Source: Toxoplasma gondii ME49
Lineage: Eukaryota > Apicomplexa > Conoidasida > Eucoccidiorida > Sarcocystidae
Direction of reading: 5' to 3'
Length of the DNA: 64,000 nt
Assembly: GCF_000006565.2 (NCBI RefSeq)
Contig: NC_031479.1
Coordinates: 4,366,289-4,430,288, forward strand
Made by a program: the position numbers and the translations under genes. Positions within the stretch are counted from its first letter, which is position 1. Each line of letters starts with the position of its first letter. The notes beneath the pieces were generated by a model. That model saw only the letters and a program-made list of their open reading frames with translations, was not told the origin of the DNA and did not search any database. Positions 23,601 to 36,006 of this stretch are shown here, piece by piece.

Positions 23601-24449
23601 AGGATGCTGGAAGATACCCTCGGGGTTCGAGTGGTAGCGTTGACGTGTGAAGACTCGCTTCTCTACGCGCGCGACGAAGCCGAGAGCGACTTAGTTGATT
23701 GGCGGGCCTTCTGGCCTTCGACTGGTGAGCAAGCCGAAACGAATGGCGAGGAAGAGCTGTCGGCACGCGCAGGTAAGGGGAGGGGAACCGAGGAGGCAGG
23801 AGGCAGAGTTCTTCAGAGCCTTCGGAGGTTTTCAACCGAATCGGACGCTTCTTCCGTGTCGACCACGACTCTTTCAAGTTCATCGACAAGGTCGAATCGA
23901 GAGGGTAAAGACCCGCCTGACATTCGCTGGTCGCCCTCTCCCTCTGCTGTTCCCTCGTTTCCTCGTCCTTCCAGTGTTCCTGAGGCCGGATGGAGGTCTC
24001 TGGAGGCGCCCGCCTCTTCGTCATCAACGGGCACTTTGACGGACGAACTGTTGGCGGCGTCCGAGACGACAACGCACCTTCCCAACTTCCCTCGTTTCGA
24101 CAGAAAAGCATCCTTGGCTGACGCAGTCAGGACAGTCTTGCGTCGGACGCGCGGGGGACCTCCTGCGAGTAGAGAAAGCGATTCGAGTTCACCGTGCAGA
24201 AACACGCAAGAGAGTGGCGGCGGACAAACAGCAAACACAGATGGAGTCGACCGACAGTTTGGCCATCTCGCTGCGCAAAGGAAAGACGAAGACGCCTGCT
24301 CGAGACGCGCTGGGAAGACACAGAGGGGACAGGATTTTCTAACATGGGTGATTGTCGATGTTGTCGCCGTGGACGAAGACAACAACGAGGTGGCAGTGCC
24401 TCAGCTCAAGCTCTGCATATCCATGAACGAGGGAGAAACCAAGAACTGA
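14612..24449 (+). CDS. UBA1-type E1 enzyme, probably apicoplast ubiquitin-like system
   Basis: Four exons (14612-18191, 19040-20122, 20605-21009, 21238-24449) encode 2,759 residues, against about 1,050 for ordinary UBA1. The first adenylation repeat has VLLVGLQGVGVETAKCLLLA near residue 510. The junction at 18191/19040 rebuilds APIASIMGGALAAQEAIKA. The second Rossmann core has LFLAGAGAVGCELLKLFALM and, after an acidic insert, DLVERSNLNRQLLF and ALDTVAARMY. The catalytic cysteine is C1586 (codon 20697-20699) in the motif ATCSVRLFP after LTESYGS. NKDSPVHLSFLTATARLRA and the C-terminal ubiquitin-fold domain follow. The chosen start (CCACCATGA) opens with MTLRVGWWAAAADVALLLFF and a second hydrophobic stretch, then a long Ser/Arg/Pro-rich region poor in acids. 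This is the look of a signal peptide plus transit peptide. Apicomplexans use an ERAD-derived ubiquitination pathway to import proteins across an apicoplast membrane, and this E1 fits it. Location is inferred; the E1 identity is clear. Confidence 0.88.
15398..15487 (+). repeat. 15-bp coding tandem repeat (LSPSS units) in the E1 leader
   Basis: Six perfect copies of TCTCCTTCCTCGCTG encode repeated Ser-Pro-Ser-Ser-Leu in the low-complexity part of the E1 leader, followed by a degenerate copy. Because 15 is divisible by three, copy-number change would keep the frame. Confidence 0.95.
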
Positions 24450-27400
24450 AGCGAAGCTGAGGGGACGCGTGTAGATGCGTAGGTGACTCGCACGCTGGCG
24501 GTTCGAGTTGCAACAAAAGACGCTGTCCTTCATGTCACAATTGACAAGACGCGTTTACGCTGGTTAGTGTCGAGTATCCACTGTGATGCTAATTGCCTGA
24601 AGTATTTAATTCATGGGGGAACTGTGGGAAAGTCGACCCTTCGCTGTGATGGTCTGTCGGTGCTGTCCGCTTTCCCCGTTTCACGGTGAGGCTCGTCTGA
24701 AGTTTCAGAACGCAGCCTGGAGAAGCGCGGAAGAGCGGAACTGAGGTTGAGCAGGGAAATGGGCGAAGTGAAAGACTGACAAAGGGAATATGGTATTTGT
24801 ACAACTTCGAATCAATGGTCTTTTAATTAGACAGTGGTTCACACTCGACGTAGTGCCCTTAACATCATGATGGCACCATCATAAATTCTGACTGGGGACA
24901 ACGGCTTCCAGGCTTTCTTAACATCTCACGGATTACTGGCGATGGTGTCGCTTACGATCTGAGTGCGTATACCTTAGGAAGGTTTGTTAAACGATCTTGT
25001 CTTAGAAATGAACTCTCCCAGGATGGAAGTACTGATCACTCTGTCATCTGCGTAGGTGCGTATGTTGGCTTTCGCTTTCCGGTCCGTGTCATCCAGTCAC
25101 CTACTTGTACGAAAGAGCGCAAGTCCTTGTCTTGGCAAATCCTGGTTTTCTGCTTTGCTAAGAAAATGCCGGACAGGATGATTTGCTGAAGATCTCACGG
25201 CTCTCTGACGCGCAGCCGCTGACTTGCGTATGTGGTTTAAGCAAGTGTAGAATGTCCCTTGTCTTGCACCAAGTGCAAATGGACGAAACGGGCATGTTTG
25301 TCTGCATTTACTAAACGAACCGACATGACGGATGGAGGGAACCGACTAAAATTATGTGATGGGTTATTGAGAGACGTAGCAGGCATCAACGAGTCCCTGC
25401 ATTTCTTTGCCGGACGAGGAAAACGTTGCTCCTAGGTTTCCAGACATTTGAGGAACCTGCTCACTTTTGTCCAAGAGGTAACTCCTGCTTTTTTTTAAAC
25501 ATGCTTTGGCAAAAGCGGTGTCTTCTCGGTAGCAAAAGGCGCCTTTGGAAAATTTGATGGGACACGGATGGTGCATTCCCGAAGTACCGACTGAAAGAAC
25601 ACGACTCTATTGTGGCTTCACGAAAGGACCTGCGACCGCGCCGAGGATGATCTCAAAGCGCCGAAAGCCATTGCACCTCAGTGGTGTAACGGGACGATAG
25701 ACCGAATCCGCGTTAGATGAATAAATCTGGATGGTGGATTAGCGAGTGAATGTGAGTGAATCAGGAAACAGAGTTCCGAGTCCAACATTTTCGACAGTTT
25801 CGATTGTCAGGTCAGTTCTCTGCGTGGAGCGCAGACGACCAATTCGAAATAAACACTTGGTGACAAGCATTTTCCGGAATCAACAACTCCGCAATGCTGA
25901 GACGAATTAAACTTTGGGTATTCAAAGCTCGAATATCAGGTAGTAAACCTAGATTAATATTTGCCACGTCACAATGTGACGGAGAAGTAGCATGTGACTT
26001 TGTGCGTTCGGGATTTCTCACTTTCCAAGACGAGCGTGATTTAGTTCACCTTTGTAAATGGATTCTAACTTCGACCGGAAAATACAGTGGATGACTCCTT
26101 TAATTATATACGGACAAAATCTAAGTTGTTTGTGGTTGCTGCACTCCACCACCCACAGAGCTACTCAAAACAGCGAACAATGCTGGATTTCACTGTCCGA
26201 CGGCTTGGTCTGAGAGAAACAACTTCAGGAGTTCATGACTCCATCGGAAACTAGGGCATTGATTCGAACTGGCTGCGCTTTTCCAACCGATAAAAACGCG
26301 TTGCTTCGTCGTTTATGGATCGAATTTATGAGGCCACACATGATGTTTTCCAGTTCATCCGTACATGAGACACATCGTATGTACCGTGTATGTTCTGTAC
26401 CCGTACACAGAGCATTATTCGGGGCCTTACCTTCGATATGGCTTACCATTTCATTTCATATCTTTCTTCCCTTTTCGCGTCGAAATCAAACTAATCAAGA
26501 GCGTTTGCTCCCCAGTTGCTGCGTCTGCAGGACTCAAACGTAACGTGCATTTCTTTTGTTAACGCACGCCGACGTTTCACGAGTGGATCGTCTGAGACAC
26601 ACCCTGACGCCATTGTTGAGCACTTTCTCAGTGTTGGTTGTTTTCCAGATAAGAAAGGAGCAAGACAGAGAGGCAAAACACTTAGGCTGGTGCTTTTGAC
26701 TTGAGGCCTTGAAGGTGGTGTGCACAAAACGACAGTACCCGAGCATCTTTTCTCGGCGTCTCGCTGGCCCTTGTACATTCGGCTGTCATTGTTTAGCTTT
26801 TTGGTATTCCCAGCTTTCAGCTCAGCTGTACTCACGACGCGAGGGTGAAAGCTGTGCAACCAGCGGAAACAATTTCGGGATTTCTAGGAAACTGATTCGA
26901 CCTAGAAGTGTATTGTCTCAGAGTAAGAGACACAGCTCGAGGCGTTTCTGCGCGTATCCCCGGATTCGGTTTTCCGTTCGGTCACCTCGAATTGAGGGTT
27001 TTTGTCTCTCGTTTCCTGGCGCTACCCTTTTCTCCACAATTAACGAGCTAGCCGGACACATGCCCCAAAGGAAGCGTCAGTTTGCCTGCTTTCCCCCGCG
27101 TTTCCTCCCGTCTCTTCCGAGTTGTCCTGGCGCCTGCAGAGATCGGTTTGCGTCTTGCTCGTCCTTGAAAACTCCGTTGCCCTCAAGTGGCCCCACCGTT
27201 CTTCGTGATTTGTCTTTGCTGATTCGGAAGAGTGAACTGGGGTCTGTTTATGCTTGCGCCTGAGACAGATCCTTGTCTGCATATGTTTCCGTGTAACAGC
27301 AGACGCTCAAACCCTACAACCCTGACACGCTCAAGGTCTCCGCAGTTGCAAAGCATCTCGTGAGCTTCGTAGAAGTCCAATGCTTTGCCCTCTTTCCTTC

Positions 27401-27774
27401 TGTCACAATTCCAGGGTCCGTGTTTTCTGTCTACCCCATTTGGGAACGACTTCCTCGTCCTCAGTGTCTGTCGCTGGTTAGTAAGGCCCGGCCCTGGCGT
27501 TTGCGCTCCCATTCGATTTCCGTGACATTCAGTCTCCCCCAACGTTCTCTTCTTTTTCCTCTTATCTAGCCTTCGCTTTCCTTCCCTCATCCCCGTGTGC
27601 TTCGCTGGCGCCTGTCTCGTCTCTTTCTCATGCCAACCTTCTGTTTCCTGTCTTCACTGCCCTTCCACTTCTCGCTTTCCTCCGCGTTTCCTCCACCCCT
27701 CCATCGCGGGTTCATTTCCTTTGTCTCCTTTGGTTCCGTTCGTCCCTTTTTTCCCCCGGTTCGTCCATCGAGCA
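24450..27774. other. Intergenic DNA without a supported gene
   Basis: A 3.3-kb stretch, visibly less GC-rich than the neighbouring exons, with only short frames and no recognisable protein, tRNA or rRNA. It lies between the end of the E1 gene and the start of GID8 on the same strand. Its right end, which becomes pyrimidine-rich after about 27400, is the likely GID8 promoter and 5' leader. Confidence 0.6.
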
Positions 27775-30700
27775 ATGGCGAGCGTATCTACAGCTCGGGC
27801 GTCTGGACCTTCGGGGAGTGCCGCGAGCGCAGGGCCAACTGGCCCCCCTGCGGGCTCCGCTGCTATGGGGGGTAGCGTCTTTTCGCCGTCTGCGCCTCTT
27901 GCTGGATTTCTGGAAAACTTCGCTGCTTTTCGGCCGTCTAGTGGAGACAACGACGACAGCGATGAACCAGGGATGCGCGCTGGAGGAGGTTGTACAATGT
28001 ACGCTCCGCAACGCAGATGCACACGACACAGAATGCCAGACAGTACAATTCCATGCATATAGTTCACGATGTGGAGAGATGAGTATTGCCATGCAGTACC
28101 TGTCGATCTACTGCGCGATGTAGGATGTACAAAGAAATACACCTAGACATATATATATATATATATATATATATGTTATATATATATTCATAGAAATACA
28201 TCTGTATACTTACATACAAATCCACAGATATACTCATACAGTCATATAGAAAAGCATACACATTCATATATATATATCTTCAAAAGTGCATATATATGTA
28301 TATATACATGTACATACAGGTATTTGTGGAGAGATTTGTACTGCAAGAGAGGTTCACAGCTGTGCATTTGTGCCCATGCGGATGTGGACACCAGAAACGT
28401 TTCTTTCTGAGTGAGATGAACAACATCCTGTTTTTTACGTTGTGTTGTTCTTCGTCACGGGCTTCCCTCTAGGCGCGAGTGGACCGAAAGGATGGCCGAG
28501 GTCGAGGTGTACGAGCGAGATTTGCATCGTTTGATTTTAAATTTTTTCACAGTCAATGGATTTGGAGAGGCGGCTGCCGAGTTCGCGCAGGAAACCGGGC
28601 TGCAGCGTAAGGAACTCTTTCAGCGAAAGTCTGTTTTCATCACTCTCTTTCTTGTTTCGGAAGGAAACCGAATATCTCCATAAATACATCCGTGGGTTTC
28701 CCCATGTTAGCAGTAGACCCTCAGTCTGCACAACTGCATGCATCACTGCTTCAGCATCCAGTGCCTGACGTTCCAACTCGCGCCTATCTACGCCACTTGG
28801 AGTTGCATCTGAAGCGCTCTTTGTTCTTCCTCTCCGCCTTGTCGAAGAAGCTAGGACGCGCTGAGGCGGCTTCTGCACCTCCGCAGGCTCGTACGCACGA
28901 TCGTTTACCCTGACCGAGAACTCACCTCTCTGAGACTTTCGTTCTCTCTCAGTCAGAAATCCTCTCGCCGCCAGCAGAGCGACAGAAAGAGCACAAGTTG
29001 CTGCTGCTTTGCGTTTGTGACGAGACATTCCTTCTTATCTGTTCTCCGTGTCGTGGTTGTTCGGCTTTCGTTCTCTGATACTTTCGATTTTTTTGTGTCG
29101 ACGTCTTCTCTTCTTTGTCGACGTTTATCCTTCTTCCTCTGAGTCGCCGTTTCTCGCTTCGCTTCGTCAGCTTGAGACGCAGGTTGCGTCGGTGTGGCGG
29201 GGAGGGGGGGCCGGGAGTACGAGTGCAATTCTGATTAGCTGATAGAAGAAGAGTAGTCTTCCAAGCATTTGAGTAGGCCATAACCTGAAGAGAATTCTCA
29301 TCGGTTGCGTTGTAAGCGCGCTTTGTGTGTTTTTGTTCATTCTTGGTATTTCGCTTTACTTTTCCTTACCTTGCTTCACACAGTTTTTGCGTTCTCCACT
29401 TCCATCTAAATGTATGTTTCGAGCACCCTGCTGGTGGAGACATCGAGCCTAAAGTTTCCGCGGGCACTCATTAACAGGTAGCGTCGAGCTGACGCTCGCA
29501 TTTATCTAACTCGGCGTTTTTTAGTAGACTTGCAGTGGCCTTGAGAGGGGAAACGACCGCCCCGAGACTGAATTGTTCTATTGAAAGTCTCTATCACACC
29601 CGTCAACCGACATCTGTGAATATGGCCCGTAACGCATCTCGAGGCGAATAGCTTGATCCTCTGAATCTTCGAGGTAGAAGCAGTCAACATGGGTGCAAGA
29701 AACATCCTTCCAGAGTTAACAAAGCGTCTGGCAATGACTGGGATGTGGTTATCTCCGAACCGGGCATTAATCGCAAGAGAAATCTTTTTTTTCTGCCAAC
29801 AGCAGACATGCCGCTGGCGTCGATAACGAGAAGATCTCAGATTCGCGAAGCTGTTCTCGAAGGTCGCATGGAGGAAGCGCTGAGGCTCATCGACCTCGTC
29901 GACCCTCAGGTGACGGCAAAAGCGAAGGAACTGGAAACTGTGGGGGGTTTCTGCGATTCGTGAAAGGGTGAAGTTCTGTCAGCTCTCGAAAAGGAAAAAC
30001 GTCAGAAGCTCATCGATGTCGGTGATGCAGAGAATTTGTTGGCTTTCTCGGAAAACATGTGCAAGACGCCTCGCCTCTAATTTACCCCCACGCGTCCACG
30101 TGTCCGTGTGTCCTATACAAATATATATATTCATATATATATATATATATATCTATATATATACATACAAATATATATATATATATATACATACATACAA
30201 ATACATATATATATATATATATATGAATGTAGTTGTATGTGGATGTATATACACTTGTGTACATAGGTTTAATATATATATATATATATATATATACTAC
30301 ACCTGTTTCAGGATTGATCCGGAGAGGTCCCGGGGCTTCCACGCTGAATGAGAAGAGACCCGAGAGAGGGGAGAGAAGAAACTGGAGAGAAGGCAGAAGA
30401 GCATGAAGAGGAGTCAGGAAAAAAAGGCCAAAGGCAGGAAAGAAGAGTGAACAGAGAAGCTTATGATGGAAAGACACGGGAAACGCATGATAAAGAGGAA
30501 ACACGGAACTAGATGTTTGGCAACTTCATGGCCAAACCGAGTTGTGACATTTGCATGCGTTTTCGTTGCAAATCTCGGTTCGCTCTCAGATCCTCGCGTC
30601 CAATCCAGAAGTGAATTTTCTTCTCAAGCAGCAGCAACTTCTCTCCCTCATCGAACGTGTAAGGTGTCCAGCTTCCGGATAACCACGCACTCGCATAGCT

Positions 30701-33700
30701 CATATATATATATATATATATATATTATGTATGATATGCATAAGTGCATATACAGATACAATATACGTATTGAGACTCCCATCTTCCCTTTTGTTATACG
30801 TCTATATGGAAGTGCATGCACAGCTGAATGTAGTGTCCGTACAGGCAACGGCGTGTGGATGCATGTAGACTTATACATGCATAAGTGCAGTTATAGTTGT
30901 CTGTGTATCTGGATATCTCTTTACAAAACCAAAAGAAGTGTGCGTAGCAGAATACAAGCGAATACATCTCCTGTATTCATCCATATGTTTGTACATGTAT
31001 ATATATGTAGATAGATGTAAATGACTAACTCTATACCCCCGCAAGTTGTGGGTGCGTTTCCGTATCTCATGTTGCCTGCCAAGAAGGTGTCTTTCACCGA
31101 AGAATAGCGACAGTTGCCGTCAAGGAGGCTGGGAAGAAACTGCGCAGCAAGGGCGTGGAGTTGTGCATACACTGATTGCCCAGCTCATGCACAGTGAGGT
31201 TGATATCTCTGTTTCTGTGGGGAGTCCACTGTAAAACGCACCGGCGCTTTTTCTTCCTAGAAGCGTCTACCTGCGGGATTTCTGTCGGTCGAAATCTACG
31301 GGCATTCGCTGTGTTCTCTTCCTCCTTGCCTTCGCTCGAGTGTCTGCGCGATTGTCCTTCTGTTCGACTATGTTCTGCCGGAAAAACTCGGACCACAACC
31401 ATTTCAAATGCCGGTACATGAATTCGTCTCAGACATTCATGAGCGTCCCCGTGACTTCATCACCAGTCGGTGCAAAGGACAACTCTATCGCCTCTCCTCG
31501 TTTGCCTTGAGTTTTTGCGCGTGACTCGCTGTGCCGCCAGACAAAAGACACGATACTTTGTCTCGCGTTCTCGCTTTTTTCTTCGTGGGCGCTTTGATTC
31601 TCCCTCAGGGCGACACATTCGCGGCAATCGACTTTGCTCAGCTGGAACTGGCGCCTTGCGTCAGACAACATGTGAGTTTCGTTTTGCATGTTTAGCGTGA
31701 CTCTGCCTCCAGAAATTGCAAGTTGACTTTCCACCTGAACGAAGAAACAAACGCACACACACCAACTGCCTCCACATCCTGAGCGCGGCCACAGCTACAG
31801 TGAATGGTGGGGAATGGCATCACTTGAAGAGCCTGTCTCAATCGGCTAGACATTCGGGGGGTTATTTTCCAGTTCGGGATCTGCACTTCCAATTAGATAG
31901 CGGAAGGAAGACTCCCCTTCCACATTAGAAACTTCTCCGCGTTCCGCCCACTGCCTTTTCTGGGGTGTATGTACACCCAGAGTGGAACGGTAGGTGCAAA
32001 TCTCGACTGTGTTCGTTTTTTTGCCGGATCTAGATTCGAAGACTGTGTTAAGTGCCCGAAGTGTGGGGGGACTCTCTCATTCGTTTTTGGAAGAATGAAG
32101 GGCAGTCTTGTAACAGGTGGAGTCTCTTTGGCTTTTCACTTTGTCGAAGCCAGGCGGATGAAGAGACGCACCATTCGAGAGGCAGACAAGGGGAAGGCAT
32201 GCAGTCTTGCCAAAACAGCAAAGAATGCTCGCGTCATGCGTTTGAGTTGTTCATATGCGGTGTGCTGTTTCCTTTGTCGCTCTTCGCTTCGGTCGGTTTT
32301 CGACCTTCTGCCCAGTCTGCAGTCCGCGAGACTCTTGCAGCTGTTCCCTTTCGTTCCTGAGGGGACCTCTCTCCCTGGCGGCTTCATGGGCAAGACGATA
32401 GTGCTTTGTCTGTTTCAACCTTGGATGCGCGTCTGCTACTTGTTGAACGTCTCGTGTCTTACAGGGTAACTGCTGCTGTTTCATCTCTAGTGTTCTCTTT
32501 TCTCTATTAACACCGTGGCTTTCTTCTGCTGTGTTTTCCGCGAGTCTCGTTTCTCTTTTAGTGCCTTCTGCTGTGTTGGTTTCTCTCGAGTGTCTTTCTC
32601 TTTCTTGTCGTTGAGACTTCTTTGAGGATTTTGCCTATTTTTGCTTGCAGCCCGATCTGCTGCCGAAGCTCGAAGAAGCCATGGCGCTTCTCGCGTTCAG
32701 CGACCTGAAGGTAGGCGAGACCCCTGCAGAGCGAAGAAGAGAGAAGACGCAAAGAGAAAAATCGGAATTGGGTCAGCGAAGAGATGAACATAAGGGAAAC
32801 TTGAGGAACAGGCAGCATCAAAACGAACAACAAACAGAGAGAAGACGCAACATGGAGAAGAAGAAAGAGAGAGGAAAAAGGCGAGAGAGCCTGTGAGACA
32901 CTCAGAGTGAAAGGTGACGAATAAGAAGGGAACAGACATCCGAGGAGACAAGCAATTTCATTGTCGCACACTTGTCGTTTTAGGCTCGTTCTCGGTTCTT
33001 TCTTTTTCTCTTGCTTCAGTAAGGCGTTCGGCGTCTCTCTTGGGTTGCCGACCAGGAAAACTCAGAACGCATGCGCACACAATTGAGGCGGAGAGATATG
33101 TGGAATGCTTTCTTTTAGTCCCCCCAGTCGGGGACTCAGGAGTGCAGTGCTCTCCGGAAAAATGTCTCTCCTTCTCAGGGGGGCGGAAAGGAAAGACAAG
33201 AAAACGCATCATGTTTCAGATGGCCGTCCCTTTGGTTGGTGACAATGGACTTTTGTGTTTGATATTCAAGTCGTTTGAGTTACTCACAGATCTTTTTGTT
33301 TCGGGTATAAAACCTTTTTCAGGTCACAACTTCTACTTTCTGTGTTACTATCAATAGTTCTTGCGGCGACAACATATCCGTTCGTTCTTTTTTCGCAGTG
33401 TGAAGAAGCGCAACGCCTCCTGGGAGGCATGGATCAGAGACAGCAGACAGCTCGGCGGACGGATGAAGCAATTCTCGATTTCTTCAACCTCGAACAAGGT
33501 TCGTTTCTCTTTTGACTGGCTGCGGACTATGGCCGGGCTTCTCGGATGTGCCTTCTGCAACTGATCCTTTGTTTCTCGCTTCTCTCTGCTTAACACTAGG
33601 ACTGCAATGTACTGGGTTCTCAACTGAGCCGTGCAGTCAATCTGGAGCGTCTCCGCTGTACCTCAAAATACGTTGTACCTCAAAATACGTTGTACCTGAA

Positions 33701-34861
33701 AATACGTTGTACCTCAAAATGCGTTGTACCTCAAAATGCCTTGTACCTCAAAATACGTTTTCCGGTCAACATCGCTCTCGACGGAGCACGTGGTTGTCAT
33801 AGTAGACAAAGTATCCTTTCTCTGTTAATTCGAGAGACACACGAATTTCATGTAAGACTCACCACAAGTTTTCAGCTGGCATTCTCGGAAACTTCAATTC
33901 ACTTCTACGGTACTTCTACAGGCCTCCTCTATGTCGCGCTTACCTGGCTTCCTGTCAGACACCACACTGCGTCGCAGTCAGTTTCCGTTGCTGATCACGC
34001 GTTTATGTCTCTTCAAAACGCACCGAACGAAGGCGCTGTAAAACACTGTAAAGCTTCCTCATCGTGTTTTTGTCTTCTATTCGCTGAATTGTCTCTTGCG
34101 TATCTCAACCGGTCGACAAGTTCTGAGGCTCGTTTCCCTCCCCTGTGTCTCCTTTTACTCATTTGAATATAGGTGTGCATCTGTAGAGATTCCAGTGTAC
34201 ATCTGCCGTGTAACGAGGCAGCGGCTGATGTCTCTGGGCGGTCACAATTATCTCTACATCCAGAGTGATGTATACGTAGATACATGGATGGATTCAGGCA
34301 ACTGTCAGTGTGTATGGTCATGCTTCCATCTACGGTCACCTGGGCTGGCGAGGCTGTCTGGTGTGGAGACGTTCGAGGTTGGGATCTGGCCGCGCAGAGG
34401 AAAGCAATTGCATGCACTGAAAGGAAATCTCTTCTTCCGGCTGATGCACAGTAATGCAAAAATTGTTGATGGTCTGTGTTTCATACATGAAATCTCACTC
34501 GCGTTTCCTTGTGCTATAGAAACCCATTTTAAATTGTGCCGGTGAGTGTATCCCACTGAACATCTAAGAACATGGAATGTGGCGGCCATTTTTCAAAGAG
34601 CGGAGTCATCAAACTCGGGGGTTTGCGAGAAATAGAGAGGCAGCTGTCTGTCCAGGTCCTTCGCTTTTTCTCTGTGGATGCAGAATCTGCTCTCGAGCAC
34701 ATTGCCAAGAACGCATTGTGGAGTCAGGAGCAAGTCCGGAAAAAGGTGCGACTCAGTCTGTTTTTTGCAGGAAAAAATCCCCCGTCCCACGCGGCAGGCG
34801 AGACATCTCTAACCTTCATACACAGAGGTGCATATCTTCTTCTTTGTGTGTATCGACTTAT

Positions 34862-34903
<42 letters not shown>

Positions 34904-36006
34904 AAGAAAACGAAGTCACGCAAACGGAGGTAACTAGGTTGAAATTCAGAGTTAGAGATTGAAGTCGGTATTGCGAGAAAAGCCTTCGTTGACGCCGGTC
35001 GAGTGAGTACGTCGCATCAGAATGTTCTGGGCAAGGTGACATGTAAATCTCAATAGTTGTTTATTGAAGGTCGTGTTTGCGGACGCGGAAGAACTGGACA
35101 TGGATTTTCTGTTGGTAAAAAACCCCTTAAACCGAAACCTTTTCTCGTGACCAGGTCGAAACACTTCGACAGCGTTACCTCTTTTTCAGACAAAGATCCA
35201 GCAATCCGTAGATCTGCGCATTTACTTGCGTGCGACACTGCGTCAGTGTTCTGCGCGTTTCAACTTTAGAGCGTGAAGAGGCTGCCTCCATCTAGAACGA
35301 CGCCGCTCTCTGATGCTGGCCCTGAGTTTTCTCGACGCTCTCTTCCTGGACTCACCCTTTTGCTTTGTTGCATTTCTGTTGTCTGCCCCTCTGCTGTCTC
35401 CTCTCGACTCTTCCTCAGAAGCCGCTGTCGTGTCCAGCGCTGCTGAACTTGGCTACAGGGGCCATGTCGCTGGATGGATCTGGGGAGGGAAGCGAGAGAG
35501 AAGACCCGCCAGTCCCGCTGCCTTCCTGCAGCCACCCTGGTTTCGCGTGTAACGCTGGCGATTTGGGGGGCTCGGGAGGAGTCGCCTTCGCACGGCGGCA
35601 TAGTCTCCGTCCTAGAGACACAGGCCTTGCAGAAGAACACGAAAGAGAGGCTGCGGGGACTGGTCCCTCGTTTGCTTCTGGGCGAAGCCGGGTGGCCGCC
35701 AGCCAAGAGCGGGAGACCGGCGGCGCCCTGAGCGCCTTGGGTGCCGGTGGAGGCGTGGGAGGCCCGGACCCCGAGGGGCCAGGAGCCTCAGGAGGCGCGA
35801 CCGCGGTCGCGGGGCCCTGGCCTCACGGGGTCGGGGCCGCGGGAAGGTCGGGCGAAGGCCCCGAGGGCTCTGGCGCCTCAGCCCGCCTCACCTTCCGCAG
35901 TGGCCTCTCTGCTTCTGTGGCCTCTCTGGGCCGAGGGTATCAAGGGGAACGCAGTGCCGGTGGCGGCCGGCGACAGGGAGACAGGGGCAGACGAAGAGAA
36001 GGCTGA
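27775..36006 (+). CDS. GID8: GID8 (TWA1), LisH-CTLH-CRA subunit of the CTLH E3 ligase
   Basis: GID8 is the scaffold that joins the RING and substrate-receptor subunits of the GID/CTLH ubiquitin ligase. Nine exons join in phase: 27775-27998, 28473-28606, 29803-29909, 30590-30658, 31609-31671, 32651-32710, 33399-33498, 34684-34745 and 35419-36006, giving 468 residues. Exon 2 holds REWTERM and the LisH motif [19 protein letters not shown]. Exons 3-5 hold CTLH ([43 protein letters not shown]). Exons 6-8 hold CRA ([43 protein letters not shown]). The core covers the whole of human GID8 (about 230 residues). The protein then continues for about 190 Gly/Ala/Arg-rich residues not found in animal GID8. 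Exon 1 and its weak donor (AAT|GTACGC) are the least certain part; translation could instead start at 28492, but the upstream REWTERM also matches the family. Confidence 0.87.
28149..28188. repeat. (TA)n microsatellite in GID8 intron 1
   Basis: Two adjoining TA runs inside the intron between exons 1 and 2. Confidence 0.9.
30117..30298. repeat. TA/TACA microsatellite cluster in GID8 intron 3
   Basis: Several long TA runs separated by TACATACA and TATG steps over about 180 bp, between exons 3 and 4. Confidence 0.9.
30701..30726. repeat. (TA)n microsatellite in GID8 intron 4
   Basis: About thirteen TA units just downstream of exon 4. Confidence 0.9.
33657..33758. repeat. 17-bp minisatellite in GID8 intron 7
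   Basis: Six contiguous copies of TGTACCTCAAAATACGT with single-base differences (C/G at position 8, A/G at position 14, G/C at position 16). It lies about 160 bp after the donor of exon 7. Confidence 0.93.
34866..34895. repeat. (TA)n microsatellite in GID8 intron 8
   Basis: About fifteen TA units within the intron between exons 8 and 9. Confidence 0.9.

Noticed and set aside
24820..26200. Possible nuclear insert of mitochondrial DNA in the AT-richer intergenic region
   Set aside because: No recognisable cob or cox coding segment could be read in any frame by eye; a sequence search would be needed to say more.
28492..28494. ATG in GID8 exon 2 as the start codon
   Set aside because: The residues just upstream (REWTER) align with the conserved N-terminal segment of GID8, so coding probably begins in the earlier exon at 27775. 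It remains a fallback.
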